This document shows positions 27,210-36,092 of a DNA stretch of 64,000 bases, piece after piece. The DNA is taken from NCBI RefSeq assembly GCF_001514305.1, contig NZ_KQ949080.1, positions 261,194 to 325,193 on the forward strand, given 5' to 3'. The translations under genes and the position numbers were made by a program. Position 1 is the first letter of the stretch, and every line of letters begins with the position of its first letter. The notes below the pieces were generated by a model. That model ran no database searches. It saw only the letters and a list, made by a program, of their open reading frames with translations, and was not told the DNA's origin. The DNA comes from Streptomyces dysideae (GTDB lineage Bacteria > Actinomycetota > Actinomycetes > Streptomycetales > Streptomycetaceae).

Positions 27210-29234
27210 TCAGCGGCGTACCGCTCCAGGGGCTGGGTTGGGCGTGCGCGCGGTGAACACCCAGATGCCGTGCGATTGCGTTGCCCCCATTACCCGCCCC
27301 TTGGTCAGTAGCCACGGATTGTCCTTCTGGAACGGTGCGAAGTTGTCGTTGGAGACGATGACTCCACCCACTTCCTCGGCGATGCTGATGACGAGTGCGT
27401 CTCCTCGTCCTTCTGTGCCGGCCGGAGGCTGTACGACGTGGCCGTCCGCGATGGCCTGTTCCACGAGGGGGCGTTCCTCCGCGCTGACTTGGTGTCTCAG
27501 GGAGGCATCCACGACGACGTGGATATCGCGCTGTGGATGCTTGAAGCGCAGTGCGGTAACGGCAGCCTGGAGTGCCGCGAAGCTCGGCTGTCCGCCCTTG
27601 TGCCGTGGTGGCCTTCCGTTCCATGCCAGGTTGGATCCGTCCACGACGAGCGGTTCGGTGGGCCCGGCCGACCGAGCGGGGCGGGAGGACGGCTGCTGAG
27701 GGTGTGTCGGTTTCGGCGTAGGGCGTGTTGCAGGGGCGAGGGCGAGGAGCCGCTCAAGTTCCTTCCTGACCTCCGGCTCCACGGCTCCGTCACCGAACAC
27801 CTTGACCTCGCCGTTGAGGACGGGCTCGCCGGTTCGCTGCAAGGTTGCCTTGACCGACAGCAGTCCTTCCTTGCTGTAGGTGAACTCGAGGTCGAAGACG
27901 CCCTCATTCCTGTCCTTGCAGGGTTCGGTGTAGCGCAGTTCGAGTTCGGTCAGTTTGACGTTGTCCGGGTGGTCGACCGGCCGATCGGGGGCTCCTTCCC
28001 ATACCTCCACTGTCAGTTTGGAAACGTTGTCCCTGTTCGGCTCGTAGGACTTCACGCGCTGCTGTGGGAGCCGGAGATTGCGCGGGATCAGGGTGCTGAA
28101 CTGCCTCTTACCGTCCGGCTCTGTGGTGACCGTTCCGAGCGCGTGCGTGTTGACGACGCGGATGATGCTGTTCAGTTCGCCCGCCATGGCGGCCGCGCAG
28201 ATGGCCGCGCCCTCGGCGACGACGGTCATCGGGTCGAACGCGTCGACGGAAACCAGCTCGCGGTCGAGGGCCTCGGCGACGGCGGCACGGACGGCCGGAA
28301 TCTGGCTGCTGCCTCCGATCATCAGGACGGCGGACAGGTCGTCCGGTTCGATGCGCGCCTGCGCCAGGCACTCTTCCACGGGTTCCAGTGCGCGAGTGAT
28401 CAGGTCCTGGATCTCGTAGGAGAATTCGTGCTGGCCGATCTCGACCGGTACGCCGTCCGGAGTGATCACGTTGACGGACTCCTGCTGGGAGAGCAGGATC
28501 TTGCCGCGCTCGATGTCGAGCCGGAACTGACGTTTCTCCGAATCGGTCCAGGGCCGCTGGGCGGGTGCCCGGTCCAGGACCATGCGCCGCAGTCGTTCGT
28601 CGATCTCCAGGCCGCCGAGCCGGTTGACGCCGCGGCTGGCCTTCTCGTCGAAGAAGCCGTCGTCGTGGAGGAGGAGGGTGGCGTCCATGGTGCCGCCGCC
28701 CCAGTCGAAGACCAGGAACTCACCCTCTTTTTCCAAGTAATGAGCGTAGGCGATGGCCGCTGAGGTGGGCTCGTTGAGCAGGGTACGCATGGTGATTCCG
28801 GCGGCACGCGCCGCTTCCCGTGTGCGGAACCGGGCTGCGCCGGTAGCGTTGGCGGGTACGGTGATGACGGCTTCGTCGATGTCCGTGGCCGCTTCGTCCT
28901 GTGCGGCGAGAGCCATCGACCGGAAGACAGCCGCCGCTGCCGTGGTGGCGGCGAAGCGTTCGCCTCCGATGGTGACGAGGGGTTCCTCGCGCAGCATGCG
29001 CTTGCACGCCTCGACGGCGCGCTCGGAGCGGAGCTTGGCCTCCCAGCCGAACAACGTGCCGGCGCGCAGGGAGCTGGTTCCCACCACCGATGGGTACAGG
29101 CGCTCGAAGCCCGGCCGTCTCCAGTTGGCGTCCAGGCCCTGGCTGCCGATCTCGAGGACCTCGGCGAACTCGCCGCCATTCCACTGTGCGGCGACCGAGT
29201 TCGTGGTTCCGAAGTCGATCCCGGTGGCCGTCAT
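27210..29234 (-). CDS. Hsp70-NYN ribonuclease fusion protein
   Basis: A 674-aa protein with two joined parts. Residues 1-370 are an Hsp70/actin-fold ATPase: GIDFGTTNS at 5-13 (phosphate 1), VFDWGGGTMD at 175-184 (phosphate 2) and LMIGGSSQIPAVRAAV at 304-319 (adenosine). Residues about 370-490 resemble a short beta substrate-binding domain; the usual alpha-helical lid is missing. After a Pro-rich linker (about 500-526) comes a NYN/Zc3h12a-like PIN-fold RNase domain (527-665) with Asp 532 (VVDGSNLAW), Asp 576 (VVVDASL), Asp 612 (GRGDALVI) and Asp 630 (SNDNF), so it looks active. ATG 29234 overlaps the upstream stop (ATGA). I infer an RNase whose activity or targeting is controlled by chaperone binding. 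Confidence 0.85.
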   Translation of the reverse strand: MTATGIDFGTTNSVAAQWNGGEFAEVLEIGSQGLDANWRRPGFERLYPSVVGTSSLRAGTLFGWEAKLRSERAVEACKRMLREEPLVTIGGERFAATTAAAAVFRSMALAAQDEAATDIDEAVITVPANATGAARFRTREAARAAGITMRTLLNEPTSAAIAYAHYLEKEGEFLVFDWGGGTMDATLLLHDDGFFDEKASRGVNRLGGLEIDERLRRMVLDRAPAQRPWTDSEKRQFRLDIERGKILLSQQESVNVITPDGVPVEIGQHEFSYEIQDLITRALEPVEECLAQARIEPDDLSAVLMIGGSSQIPAVRAAVAEALDRELVSVDAFDPMTVVAEGAAICAAAMAGELNSIIRVVNTHALGTVTTEPDGKRQFSTLIPRNLRLPQQRVKSYEPNRDNVSKLTVEVWEGAPDRPVDHPDNVKLTELELRYTEPCKDRNEGVFDLEFTYSKEGLLSVKATLQRTGEPVLNGEVKVFGDGAVEPEVRKELERLLALAPATRPTPKPTHPQQPSSRPARSAGPTEPLVVDGSNLAWNGRPPRHKGGQPSFAALQAAVTALRFKHPQRDIHVVVDASLRHQVSAEERPLVEQAIADGHVVQPPAGTEGRGDALVISIAEEVGGVIVSNDNFAPFQKDNPWLLTKGRVMGATQSHGIWVFTARTPNPAPGAVRR

Positions 29235-29962
29235 ACTTCTTCTCCCGTGTGGTTCTGTGCGGCATCGGCGACGATCCGGCGGAGCTGCCCGGCCAGGATG
29301 ACCTTGCCCGTGAGGTCGTCGACGTAGGCGGGGCTGAGCAGTTCGAACGCCTCGCCGACGCCTTCGGTGACGACGAACGCATCGGCGTTCGCGGGCGTTT
29401 CGAGGCGGCGGATGCCAAGTGCGCTCAGATGGTCCGCCATGGCGGTGTGTACGGCTGGCCCACCGCGGTCCTTCTGTGTCCACAGCAAGGCATCGATCTC
29501 GGCGAGTCGGCCGGCGAAAGCGGCGCGAGTCCGGAACTCCTCCAGCACCGCCTTCCGCACGGCGGCGGTGAACTGGGCGGGCGAAGCCGGGCTGTCATCG
29601 CGGGGCTCACCGAGTGAGGCGGGGAGGCGCTCCACGATTCCCTTGATCAGGGTTGGGGCATCCACTGGCTCTCGCGCAAGTGCCGACGTGGCATCGGCTG
29701 TTGCTGAGCGTTCCTCGCCGTCCGCAGCACGAGCGGCGGCTGCGCGTGCTGCCCCTTGACGTGTACGCAGGCCGGTGGGCCTGTGTGTCTTGGCGCGCTT
29801 CTGCGCCCCGGGCTGGACACCACCGCATGCCGGGCAGATTCGGCCGGGACGATCTGCTTTCGCCACCTTTTTCCTGGCGTCGGCTTTCTTCGACGACGCC
29901 CTCTTGCCAGGCGACCAACCTTCGGAGCTGGATGATCGCGCGGGCTGCATTCTGGGAGACAT
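29231..29962 (-). CDS. Small GrpE-like partner of the Hsp70-NYN protein
   Basis: A 243-aa protein immediately upstream of, and overlapping, the Hsp70-NYN gene. The first 90 residues are basic and low-complexity (KKADARKKVAKADRPGR) with a CPAC pair at 43-46. Residues about 105-235 are helical and end in LGIRRLETPANADAFVV and LTGKVILAGQLRR. This short C-terminal beta region has the look of GrpE nucleotide-exchange factors, in which a hydrophobic strand and a VLRPA-like segment close the protein. The match is weak and based on context plus pattern. A role as nucleotide-exchange or scaffold protein for the neighbouring Hsp70 is an inference. Confidence 0.6.
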   Translation of the reverse strand: MSPRMQPARSSSSEGWSPGKRASSKKADARKKVAKADRPGRICPACGGVQPGAQKRAKTHRPTGLRTRQGAARAAAARAADGEERSATADATSALAREPVDAPTLIKGIVERLPASLGEPRDDSPASPAQFTAAVRKAVLEEFRTRAAFAGRLAEIDALLWTQKDRGGPAVHTAMADHLSALGIRRLETPANADAFVVTEGVGEAFELLSPAYVDDLTGKVILAGQLRRIVADAAQNHTGEEV

Positions 29963-30007
29963 GGCAGACGGTTACCTATGGGGAGAAGGAGGGACAGGAC
30001 AGAGGCG

Positions 30008-31717
30008 TCAGGCCCGTTGGCCGTGGCGGTCGAGGCGTGGGGGAGTGGTCCGCAGGTCGTCGAGAAGTTCGACGGCGGCGCGCGCCCGGATCTGCTCCAA
30101 CTGCTCGCCGCTGAGGGAGGGAGTGCGGCGAGCCAGTCCTTTGACGGGCGGCACGAGCGTCGTGGGAACCGTGTCCGGCATCAGATACCGCTCCGGCTCC
30201 AGAGGGATGCGGAAGAACACCGAGAAGCCCGCGTCACCGCCCTGCGCCGCGCGGATTCGCTCCTCAGCTTCGTTGATCCAGGCCTGCAGTGCGTGATCGC
30301 CCTCTGCCTGGCGGAATAGTTCTCTGCAGTGCTTCTCCCAGCGGAACGAGCCATGGTCCAGGCCGAGTTCGATGAACGGATTAGTGGCCCGGTCGCGCCG
30401 GTTCTTCGGCGTGGCCTTCCAGGATCGCACCAGCGCGACGTTGGGGGCGGCCTGCTCTCCGAATCCGACGGCAGTTCGTGCGTGGGTCTCCGCGGTGTCG
30501 AGGTTGCCCTCTACCGCGGCGACGTAGGCCCGTATGGTGAGCGCCTCCTGGCGGATTCCCGCGTCGGCCCGCCTGCCGGTCGCGCCCTTCTCGAACCGCT
30601 CCGCCTGCTTGGCCGCTTGCTCCAGTCGGCCGGCCTTGAGCAGGTCGTACGCCCGGTTGAGCGCCACCAGCGCGTGAAAGGAGCTGAGCTGTGGATTCAC
30701 GCTCTGCTGTGGCTGCCAGAGGCTGGCCATCAGCAGCCACAGTCCGCTGTCCACGACGGTTTCACGAGGCCACTCGCCGTTGACAGCGCCGGACCTGATG
30801 TCCCGGAGCTGGATCTGCTGAGTGCGGGGTAGGAGAGTGTCCAACTCGTTGATGCGCGTAACATCCCCGTCCGCGACGACGTCATACAACAGGTCCCACA
30901 CGTCTACGGGCTCCAGCCGTTCGAGACGCGCGCCGTTCAGGAAAGCCTCGCGTCGAAGGTAGTCGGCCCACTCCAACGTGGCCGCTTCCTCGGACGAGAT
31001 TGTTTCCGGCGCGAGGCGTGCGCGCAGATACAGGGCCTCGTCCTTGTCCCGCCGTTCCCAAGGGGTGTCCTCGGGCAATAGGCCACCGTGGTCGACGAGA
31101 TCGTCGAGGGCAGGCATCGGTGCCCAGCGCAGGATGTCAGGCAGGTGGCGTGTGGGCACGGGCACGGCGCCTTGCGTAGCTGCAGCAGCGAAGAGAGAGA
31201 AGGCGGGGCCACCGGACACGCCCCGCGACCTGCCGCTGACGAGCAGGAGACTTGGTGCGCTGGAACAGATCACCCGGCAGCGCTCCGCGCCGGCGGCCGT
31301 CAGCCAGGGAATCTCGGCCTTCCACAGGCTCCGTATCTGCGCGAGAACCTCCTCGGGAGTCACGCTCTCCAGAGCGGCCCGCACAGCTGGCAGCAGCGCC
31401 TCGCGATCGGGGGTGCCGGCCGCGGCCGCCCGTAGAACGGCCCGCGGCTCCTCGGCGAGACCGTCGGAGCGGGAGAGTTCGTCGAGGATGCCGTGGACGG
31501 CGGTAACGGCGTCGTCGCCGTCCACTCCCAGCCAGCCCCACTTCCGGCGGAGGAAGCCACTGACAGCCGTGAGGCCTCGGGACTCGCGCCGCTCACGGTC
31601 GCGCGCCAGACGATCCTTTTCCGCGGCGATTGCGGCGCGCCTGCGCGCCGCGGGGTCCTCAAGCTCGAACTCCTCGTACACCCCGGCAGAGTAACCGTGA
31701 GCACTGACAACAGCCAC
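30008..31717 (-). CDS. TPR/J-domain-like protein, first gene of Hsp70-NYN operon
   Basis: A 569-aa protein. GTG 31717 is chosen because a GGAGG box lies 5 nt upstream. The N-terminus has a long charged helix (RRRAAIAAEKDRLARDRERR). The middle is helical, with TPR-like pairs around residues 340-420 (ALVALNRAYDLLKAGRLEQA, and the block from ALTIRAYVAAVEGNL to AETHARTAVG). Residues 446-492 begin NPFIELGLDHGSFRWEKHCR and continue to INEAEERIRAA, matching the helix pattern of a DnaJ J-domain, but the HPD tripeptide is absent. I infer a degenerate J-like co-chaperone or adaptor delivering clients to the Hsp70-NYN protein. It lies 45 nt upstream of the GrpE-like gene. Confidence 0.65.
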   Translation of the reverse strand: MAVVSAHGYSAGVYEEFELEDPAARRRAAIAAEKDRLARDRERRESRGLTAVSGFLRRKWGWLGVDGDDAVTAVHGILDELSRSDGLAEEPRAVLRAAAAGTPDREALLPAVRAALESVTPEEVLAQIRSLWKAEIPWLTAAGAERCRVICSSAPSLLLVSGRSRGVSGGPAFSLFAAAATQGAVPVPTRHLPDILRWAPMPALDDLVDHGGLLPEDTPWERRDKDEALYLRARLAPETISSEEAATLEWADYLRREAFLNGARLERLEPVDVWDLLYDVVADGDVTRINELDTLLPRTQQIQLRDIRSGAVNGEWPRETVVDSGLWLLMASLWQPQQSVNPQLSSFHALVALNRAYDLLKAGRLEQAAKQAERFEKGATGRRADAGIRQEALTIRAYVAAVEGNLDTAETHARTAVGFGEQAAPNVALVRSWKATPKNRRDRATNPFIELGLDHGSFRWEKHCRELFRQAEGDHALQAWINEAEERIRAAQGGDAGFSVFFRIPLEPERYLMPDTVPTTLVPPVKGLARRTPSLSGEQLEQIRARAAVELLDDLRTTPPRLDRHGQRA

Positions 31718-32075
31718 AAGTCCTCCATATTCCTCATCACTCCGGTCCTTTGCGGGGCTCCTGCGTCCGGCCGCCTGCTGCGGAAGAGACGGACTTGTGC
31801 GCACCGGGCTGAACGCCTCCTCCTGATGCTCTGTCAGCGGCAGGTGGGTGCGTCTGGGGCCTCGTAGGGTGGCGTTGGCGAAGGATGTGAACGAGGCCGC
31901 AGGCGTGGCCGCCGATGCCCGAGTGCTGGTTGAGCTCCTTGTCGGGGTTCTCGATTGGACTGCACCAGTTGAGCGAAGGCGTCGAGTGGAGCTCACCCTG
32001 GACGACCTTTGTCCTGGGCAGGACCAGCGGCATGAGCGTGAAGCGAACAGACCGGGGCTGACGGACTGCAGCCGT
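31718..32075. other. Promoter region of the Hsp70-NYN operon
   Basis: About 360 nt between two minus-strand genes without a convincing gene. It must hold the minus-strand promoter for the Hsp70-NYN operon, with the GGAGG box at 31722-31726 at its end. I see no classical HrcA (CIRCE) or HspR (HAIR) operator. Confidence 0.4.
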
Positions 32076-32092
32076 CTTCCTCTTGCGTCAGG
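32076..32092 (-). repeat. 17-nt motif, copy 2 (identical to 9797-9813)
   Basis: It spans the stop codon of the 32088-33023 gene. On the minus strand the stop TGA is followed by CGCAAGAGGAAG and then a small hairpin (ggctg/cagcc arms, about 32056-32073). A 12-nt partial copy at 27202-27213 spans the Hsp70-NYN stop codon in the same way. Confidence 0.6.
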
Positions 32093-33023
32093 CCGCCTCG
32101 AACGCCCGTCGTATCAGCGATCCCGCCTTCTCCAGGTCGGCTGCCGAGGCGATCCGCAGCTCCAGGTCGCCCGTCCCGAGGTGGCCGATGCCGCGCATGT
32201 CGCGGGAGAAGCCCTCCTCCAGCTCGACCGTGTCCGGGTCGACTCTGAGGTAGACCAGGATCACCTCGTGCTTCGGGCGGAAGACTACCGAGGCGAGGTT
32301 CACCATGCGCCGGTAGGCGATGTAGTGCCGAAGCTGAGCCACCTCGACCTCGCCCCAGGCGGTGAGGGCCTCGTCCAGCTCGGCGTACAGGTCTCGCAGG
32401 CAAGCCGGGGGTGCGCCCAGGATCGCCTGGACTGACGGCTGCCCGTCCCCGCCGGCGGCACCAGCTGCAATGTCCCGCTCCCGATGCTGCCGCCGAGCCG
32501 GAGCCTGACCCGGTGAGCTGGGCGCGGACTCGATCAGCAACAGGCTCAGCAGCCCGCCATCGAAGATGCGGTAGCGCACCAGATCGATCCGCTCGCGAAG
32601 TCGCTGCACCGCGACCCGGTCATGGTGGGAGAAGTTGGCCGCGATACAGACCATCCGCGGGTTTCGCCAGTCGATCGACTCGGCTGCCTTAGCACCCAAC
32701 TTCACCTTGACCAGGGCCTCGAACTCGTGATGCGCCGACTCCAACCACGACAGGTAGGAGACGGCCTGAGACAGGACCCCGCTGTCGGAACCCTTCTTGT
32801 ACTCGATCAGCGCCGGCATGTTGTTCTCGTCCAGACCGAGCGTGTCGATCCGGCCCCGGTGCCACGGCCCCGTCGGGTACTCCGACGAGAGGAACCGGAT
32901 CCCGAGCATCGTTTCCATGTTCTGCTCGATCAGCGTCTGCAAGTGTCGCTCCAGCGCCACCGTCGCTCCTGGGATCTCGGCCGCCTGGCCGTCAGCAATC
33001 CGAAACAGCTTCAGATCGTTCAC
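32088..33023 (-). CDS. PD-(D/E)XK nuclease-like protein with DUF5655 tail
   Basis: A 311-aa protein. The N-terminal half has a NucS/DUF91-like restriction-endonuclease fold: RIDTLGLDENNMPALIEYKK near residues 58-77 supplies the Asp and the Glu-x-Lys of the PD-(D/E)XK site, followed by the helix SQAVSYLSWL. The C-terminal part (about 210-311, AELDEALTAWG ... EVILVYLRVD ... DMRGIGHLGTGDLELRI) matches the DUF5655 pattern commonly fused to such domains. Probable DNA endonuclease of unknown target; many relatives sit in defence islands. Start ATG 33023 (MNDLKLFRIADGQAAEIPG). Confidence 0.82.
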   Translation of the reverse strand: MNDLKLFRIADGQAAEIPGATVALERHLQTLIEQNMETMLGIRFLSSEYPTGPWHRGRIDTLGLDENNMPALIEYKKGSDSGVLSQAVSYLSWLESAHHEFEALVKVKLGAKAAESIDWRNPRMVCIAANFSHHDRVAVQRLRERIDLVRYRIFDGGLLSLLLIESAPSSPGQAPARRQHRERDIAAGAAGGDGQPSVQAILGAPPACLRDLYAELDEALTAWGEVEVAQLRHYIAYRRMVNLASVVFRPKHEVILVYLRVDPDTVELEEGFSRDMRGIGHLGTGDLELRIASAADLEKAGSLIRRAFEAA

Positions 33024-33189
33024 GGCTTCCCCCGTTCACCTCGATGGCCTCGCACAGAACAATCGATTTCGGGCAGCCGCGTATTCCGGACCGCACGTAC
33101 CGTCTCCTTGCGTCGGTTCTCGGCGAGACTGTCGTGCTCCTCGGGGGCTGGCGGTCTCCGCGCGGGGCGAGCCGGTGTCAGCGGATCGG

Positions 33190-35046
33190 TTAGGACTCTC
33201 CCAGAATCCGCATCAGGTGACTCTTCTGGCGGCGAAGCTGCTCCACTGTCGCCTTCGAGCGGGTGGGCCAGCCTTCACGGATCAGCTGCAGGTTGACATC
33301 CTTCTTCGGCATTCCCCGCCTGTAGGCCAACTTGCCCACCAGAGTGTCAATCTCCCCGCGGAGCATGCGCTCCGCGCGGTGACGGGGCGGGGCGGGCGCA
33401 GGGGTCGGCTTTGGGTTCTCCACCACGGCTACCGCGCCGACGGGCGCGGACCGCAGACCGCGGGCAGCGTTCACCGCGTAGGTCGAGGGGATGCCGTTCG
33501 CTCGCAGCCACGCCGCTGCCTTGGCGACCTCAACGGGTGTCACCTCATCGCCATCGACGATTGCCCTATCGAAGACTGCCTCGGTCGCGTCAAGCGGGAT
33601 GCGGAGGTCGAGCATCCCTCCCCCAGAATCGCCACTATCGCGCACACGCTCGACACGCTCGGCCTCGATCTCCAATTGGTGACGGAGCTCCTCCTCGATG
33701 GCTCGTCCATGCTCCATGATCGACGGAATCGCGGGGATGAAGAGGCGGGCGTTGAACTCCTCGTCTTCACGGATACGCACGAAGCGTCCGACAACCTGGC
33801 GGAAGAACAGGGGCGTGCGGATCTTTGTGGCGTATACGCCGACCGCCAGGCGCGGGATGTCAACGCCTTCAGAAACCATCCGCACAGCGACCAACCACTT
33901 GCTTCGCGCTTCCCGGAACCGGTCGATGTTGTCCTTCGCCTCGGGGTCGTCTGAGAGCACCACAATCGGCGACTCACCGGTGAGTTGACGGAGGAGGTTC
34001 GCGTATGCCCGGGCATGCCACTTTTCATGCGCGACCACCAAGCCGCCCGCATCTGGCACCTCGGTGCGCAGCTCGTCGAGCGCGGTGTTCGCCTGAGCCA
34101 GCAGCGCCGGAATCCACTTGTGGGTGGGCTCCAATACGGCGTCGAGCGCTGCTGCTATGTCATCGTCGGCGAGCTCACCACCCAGAGCGGCGGTGCTGAC
34201 CTTCCCGCAGTCGGTCCACTTGGCCTCGCCGTCGTAGGCGTGAAATTCGATGCGCCGGCATACGCCGTCGGCGACGGCAGTTCCGTACTCGTAGGCGTAG
34301 TCGACCTCGACCTTGCCGTCTCGGTCATAGCGCACGAACGGGATCGGGCTCGCGCCATCTTTGCGCCACGGCGTGCCCGTGAGCGCGATCCGGTGGACAG
34401 CGTGCTCGAGCGCCTGGGTCAGACCTTCACCCCACGACTTGTTCTCGCCTGCGTGGTGGATCTCGTCAAGGAGCGCGACCGTGGGACGCCTCGTCAGGTA
34501 CCGCACTTTCTCGGATCCGATTCCCCTCGCGACCTGGGCGTAGGTTACGACGTAACCCTGGTAGCCAGGCTTGCCGTAGTCCTCTGGGTCGGTAACCGGC
34601 ATGAGGTTCAGTCCGACGTTTCCTGCGGAGTCAGCCCACTGGAGACGCAGCGCGTCGGTGGGGACGACGACGATGATGCGCTCTGCGGTGTGCTCCTGTA
34701 TGAGGCGCTTTGCCAGCTTCAGCGCGAAGTAGGTCTTTCCCGCTCCGGGGGTAGCCGAGACGAGATAGTCCTTCGTCGCGTTGGCAAAGAACTTGTCGTG
34801 TGCTTGGTTCTGCCATTCGCGGGCGCCTTTGACCACGGAGCGGCCTTTCTTGAGGTTGCAGGTGGGGCAGAGGGCCTGCCCGTTGATGATGTCGGTGGGT
34901 CCCCCCGCCGAGTACGGGTTGACGTGGTCGCCGTGCCAGCTCGGCTGTAGCTCGGTACCGCAGTGGGAACAGCGGCCGTCAGCTGCGAGGAAGAGCACGG
35001 TCCGCTCGGTGGCGTTGAAGCGGCGGCGTGGCGGGCTGGCCGTCAC
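33190..35046 (-). CDS. HNH nuclease-SF2 helicase fusion
   Basis: A 618-aa protein starting at GTG 35046 (AGGA about 9 nt upstream). Residues about 15-75 form an HNH/McrA-like domain with two Cys pairs (CSHCG and CPTCNLKK) and the core His-Val-Asn (GDHVNPYSAGG). An SF2 helicase follows: Walker A SATPGAGKTYFALKLAKR near residue 95, DEIH box LLDEIHHA near 180, motif III LTGTPWR near 215, and motifs V/VI MVSEGVDIPRLAVGVY and FRQVVGRFVR near 385-415. The C-terminus is Pro-rich, then basic. Such nuclease-helicase fusions act in DNA defence or mobile-element maintenance; the precise system is not recognised. Confidence 0.85.
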   Translation of the reverse strand: MTASPPRRRFNATERTVLFLAADGRCSHCGTELQPSWHGDHVNPYSAGGPTDIINGQALCPTCNLKKGRSVVKGAREWQNQAHDKFFANATKDYLVSATPGAGKTYFALKLAKRLIQEHTAERIIVVVPTDALRLQWADSAGNVGLNLMPVTDPEDYGKPGYQGYVVTYAQVARGIGSEKVRYLTRRPTVALLDEIHHAGENKSWGEGLTQALEHAVHRIALTGTPWRKDGASPIPFVRYDRDGKVEVDYAYEYGTAVADGVCRRIEFHAYDGEAKWTDCGKVSTAALGGELADDDIAAALDAVLEPTHKWIPALLAQANTALDELRTEVPDAGGLVVAHEKWHARAYANLLRQLTGESPIVVLSDDPEAKDNIDRFREARSKWLVAVRMVSEGVDIPRLAVGVYATKIRTPLFFRQVVGRFVRIREDEEFNARLFIPAIPSIMEHGRAIEEELRHQLEIEAERVERVRDSGDSGGGMLDLRIPLDATEAVFDRAIVDGDEVTPVEVAKAAAWLRANGIPSTYAVNAARGLRSAPVGAVAVVENPKPTPAPAPPRHRAERMLRGEIDTLVGKLAYRRGMPKKDVNLQLIREGWPTRSKATVEQLRRQKSHLMRILGES

Positions 35047-36092
35047 CGAAGACGTCCTACTGAGAAAGGCAACCCTCGGTTGTTGACCGGCGAGTAGGAG
35101 GCGATAGGGTGGAACAGATTCAAGGCTTGCTCCTTGAGTCCATTGCCCTCGACGGACCGTATATCCGTGCGAGGGCACAGTTGTCCCTGCCGATCGGCTG
35201 AGTGCCGATGAGATAGCGGCTGAGCCTACCCCCTAGTTGCGACACTCAGTAATCAAAGAGCAGGCGCCCAGGGCGCAAGCATGGGGCGTGCGATTCGGTG
35301 CGCGCGCCCCAGTTCTCCCGAAAGGGCAGGTCAGTGGCGCCGGTTGTGCCCCTTCGGTGCGGAATGGGTCGTTCCGTGTGACCTATCTGACTCTCCGTGA
35401 AGTCCTGCTGCAGTGGAACTGCTCGATGTGACCATGGGGGTTGTGCATCACGGGCGCCCCAGGACGATGAGCACTCGCCTCGGACTATCGGCGAGCGGCC
35501 GCCCGAAGGCCCCCTGGGACGTTGAGGGAGGTGTCCGAAGTCTCAACTCGCTGGCATTGGAGACTTGTTGTTCCCCCATCCTGCCGCACTCAACCTGCCC
35601 CGCTTAGTTGGGTCAACCTGCTCATCGAAGGAGAAGGGGCAGGGGAGACAGAGTCCCCGTGATGCCTCCGTGCTTGCTGCGGCCCCTGTTGAGGCCGAGG
35701 TGCGCGGTGACGTCCATGAGCGCGTCGTTGGTGGGTTTCCAGCCTCAGCAGGACCTTGCCGGGGTACGCGGTCGGGTTGGTCGGTGGTCATTCAGCGAAG
35801 GTGAAAGGCCCCGGTGAGGGTGGGTAGGTCGCGGACCTGCGCTCCTCGTGCGTCGGCCGGCATCGGTCGGGAGACGAGTGACCGGAGGCCGACGATGTGT
35901 GAGTGGGCAGGGGCGGAAGCAGCAGATGACGGCCGCATACCTTGCTCTATCACCACGGGACAGCTGCACCAAATCGCTGATCCTCCGGATTCTGATCCTG
36001 CTCGCCAGCAACTTTCCGTGCGGCTTCGCCGCGCGGTAGGCGGGAAGACGGACCGTCCGCTGCTTTGGCAGCGCTTATCCCGGAGACACGCG
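35047..36092. other. 1-kb region without an assigned gene
   Basis: Between the HNH-helicase and the excisionase-like gene no frame has convincing codon bias across more than about 100 codons. A short minus-strand stretch near 35660-35760 (ALMDVTAHLGLNRGRSKHGG) reads as protein-like and may be the remains of an older gene. The region also holds the promoter for the helicase gene and possibly for xis/int. Confidence 0.4.

Noticed and set aside
31848..32435. Plus-strand frame over the promoter region and the DUF5655 gene
   Set aside because: Covers the end of a well-supported minus-strand gene and has no motif.
35543..35791. Minus-strand 82-codon frame as a real gene or transposase remnant
   Set aside because: Only a short protein-like stretch (ALMDVTAHLGL), in a different frame, with no match I can name.
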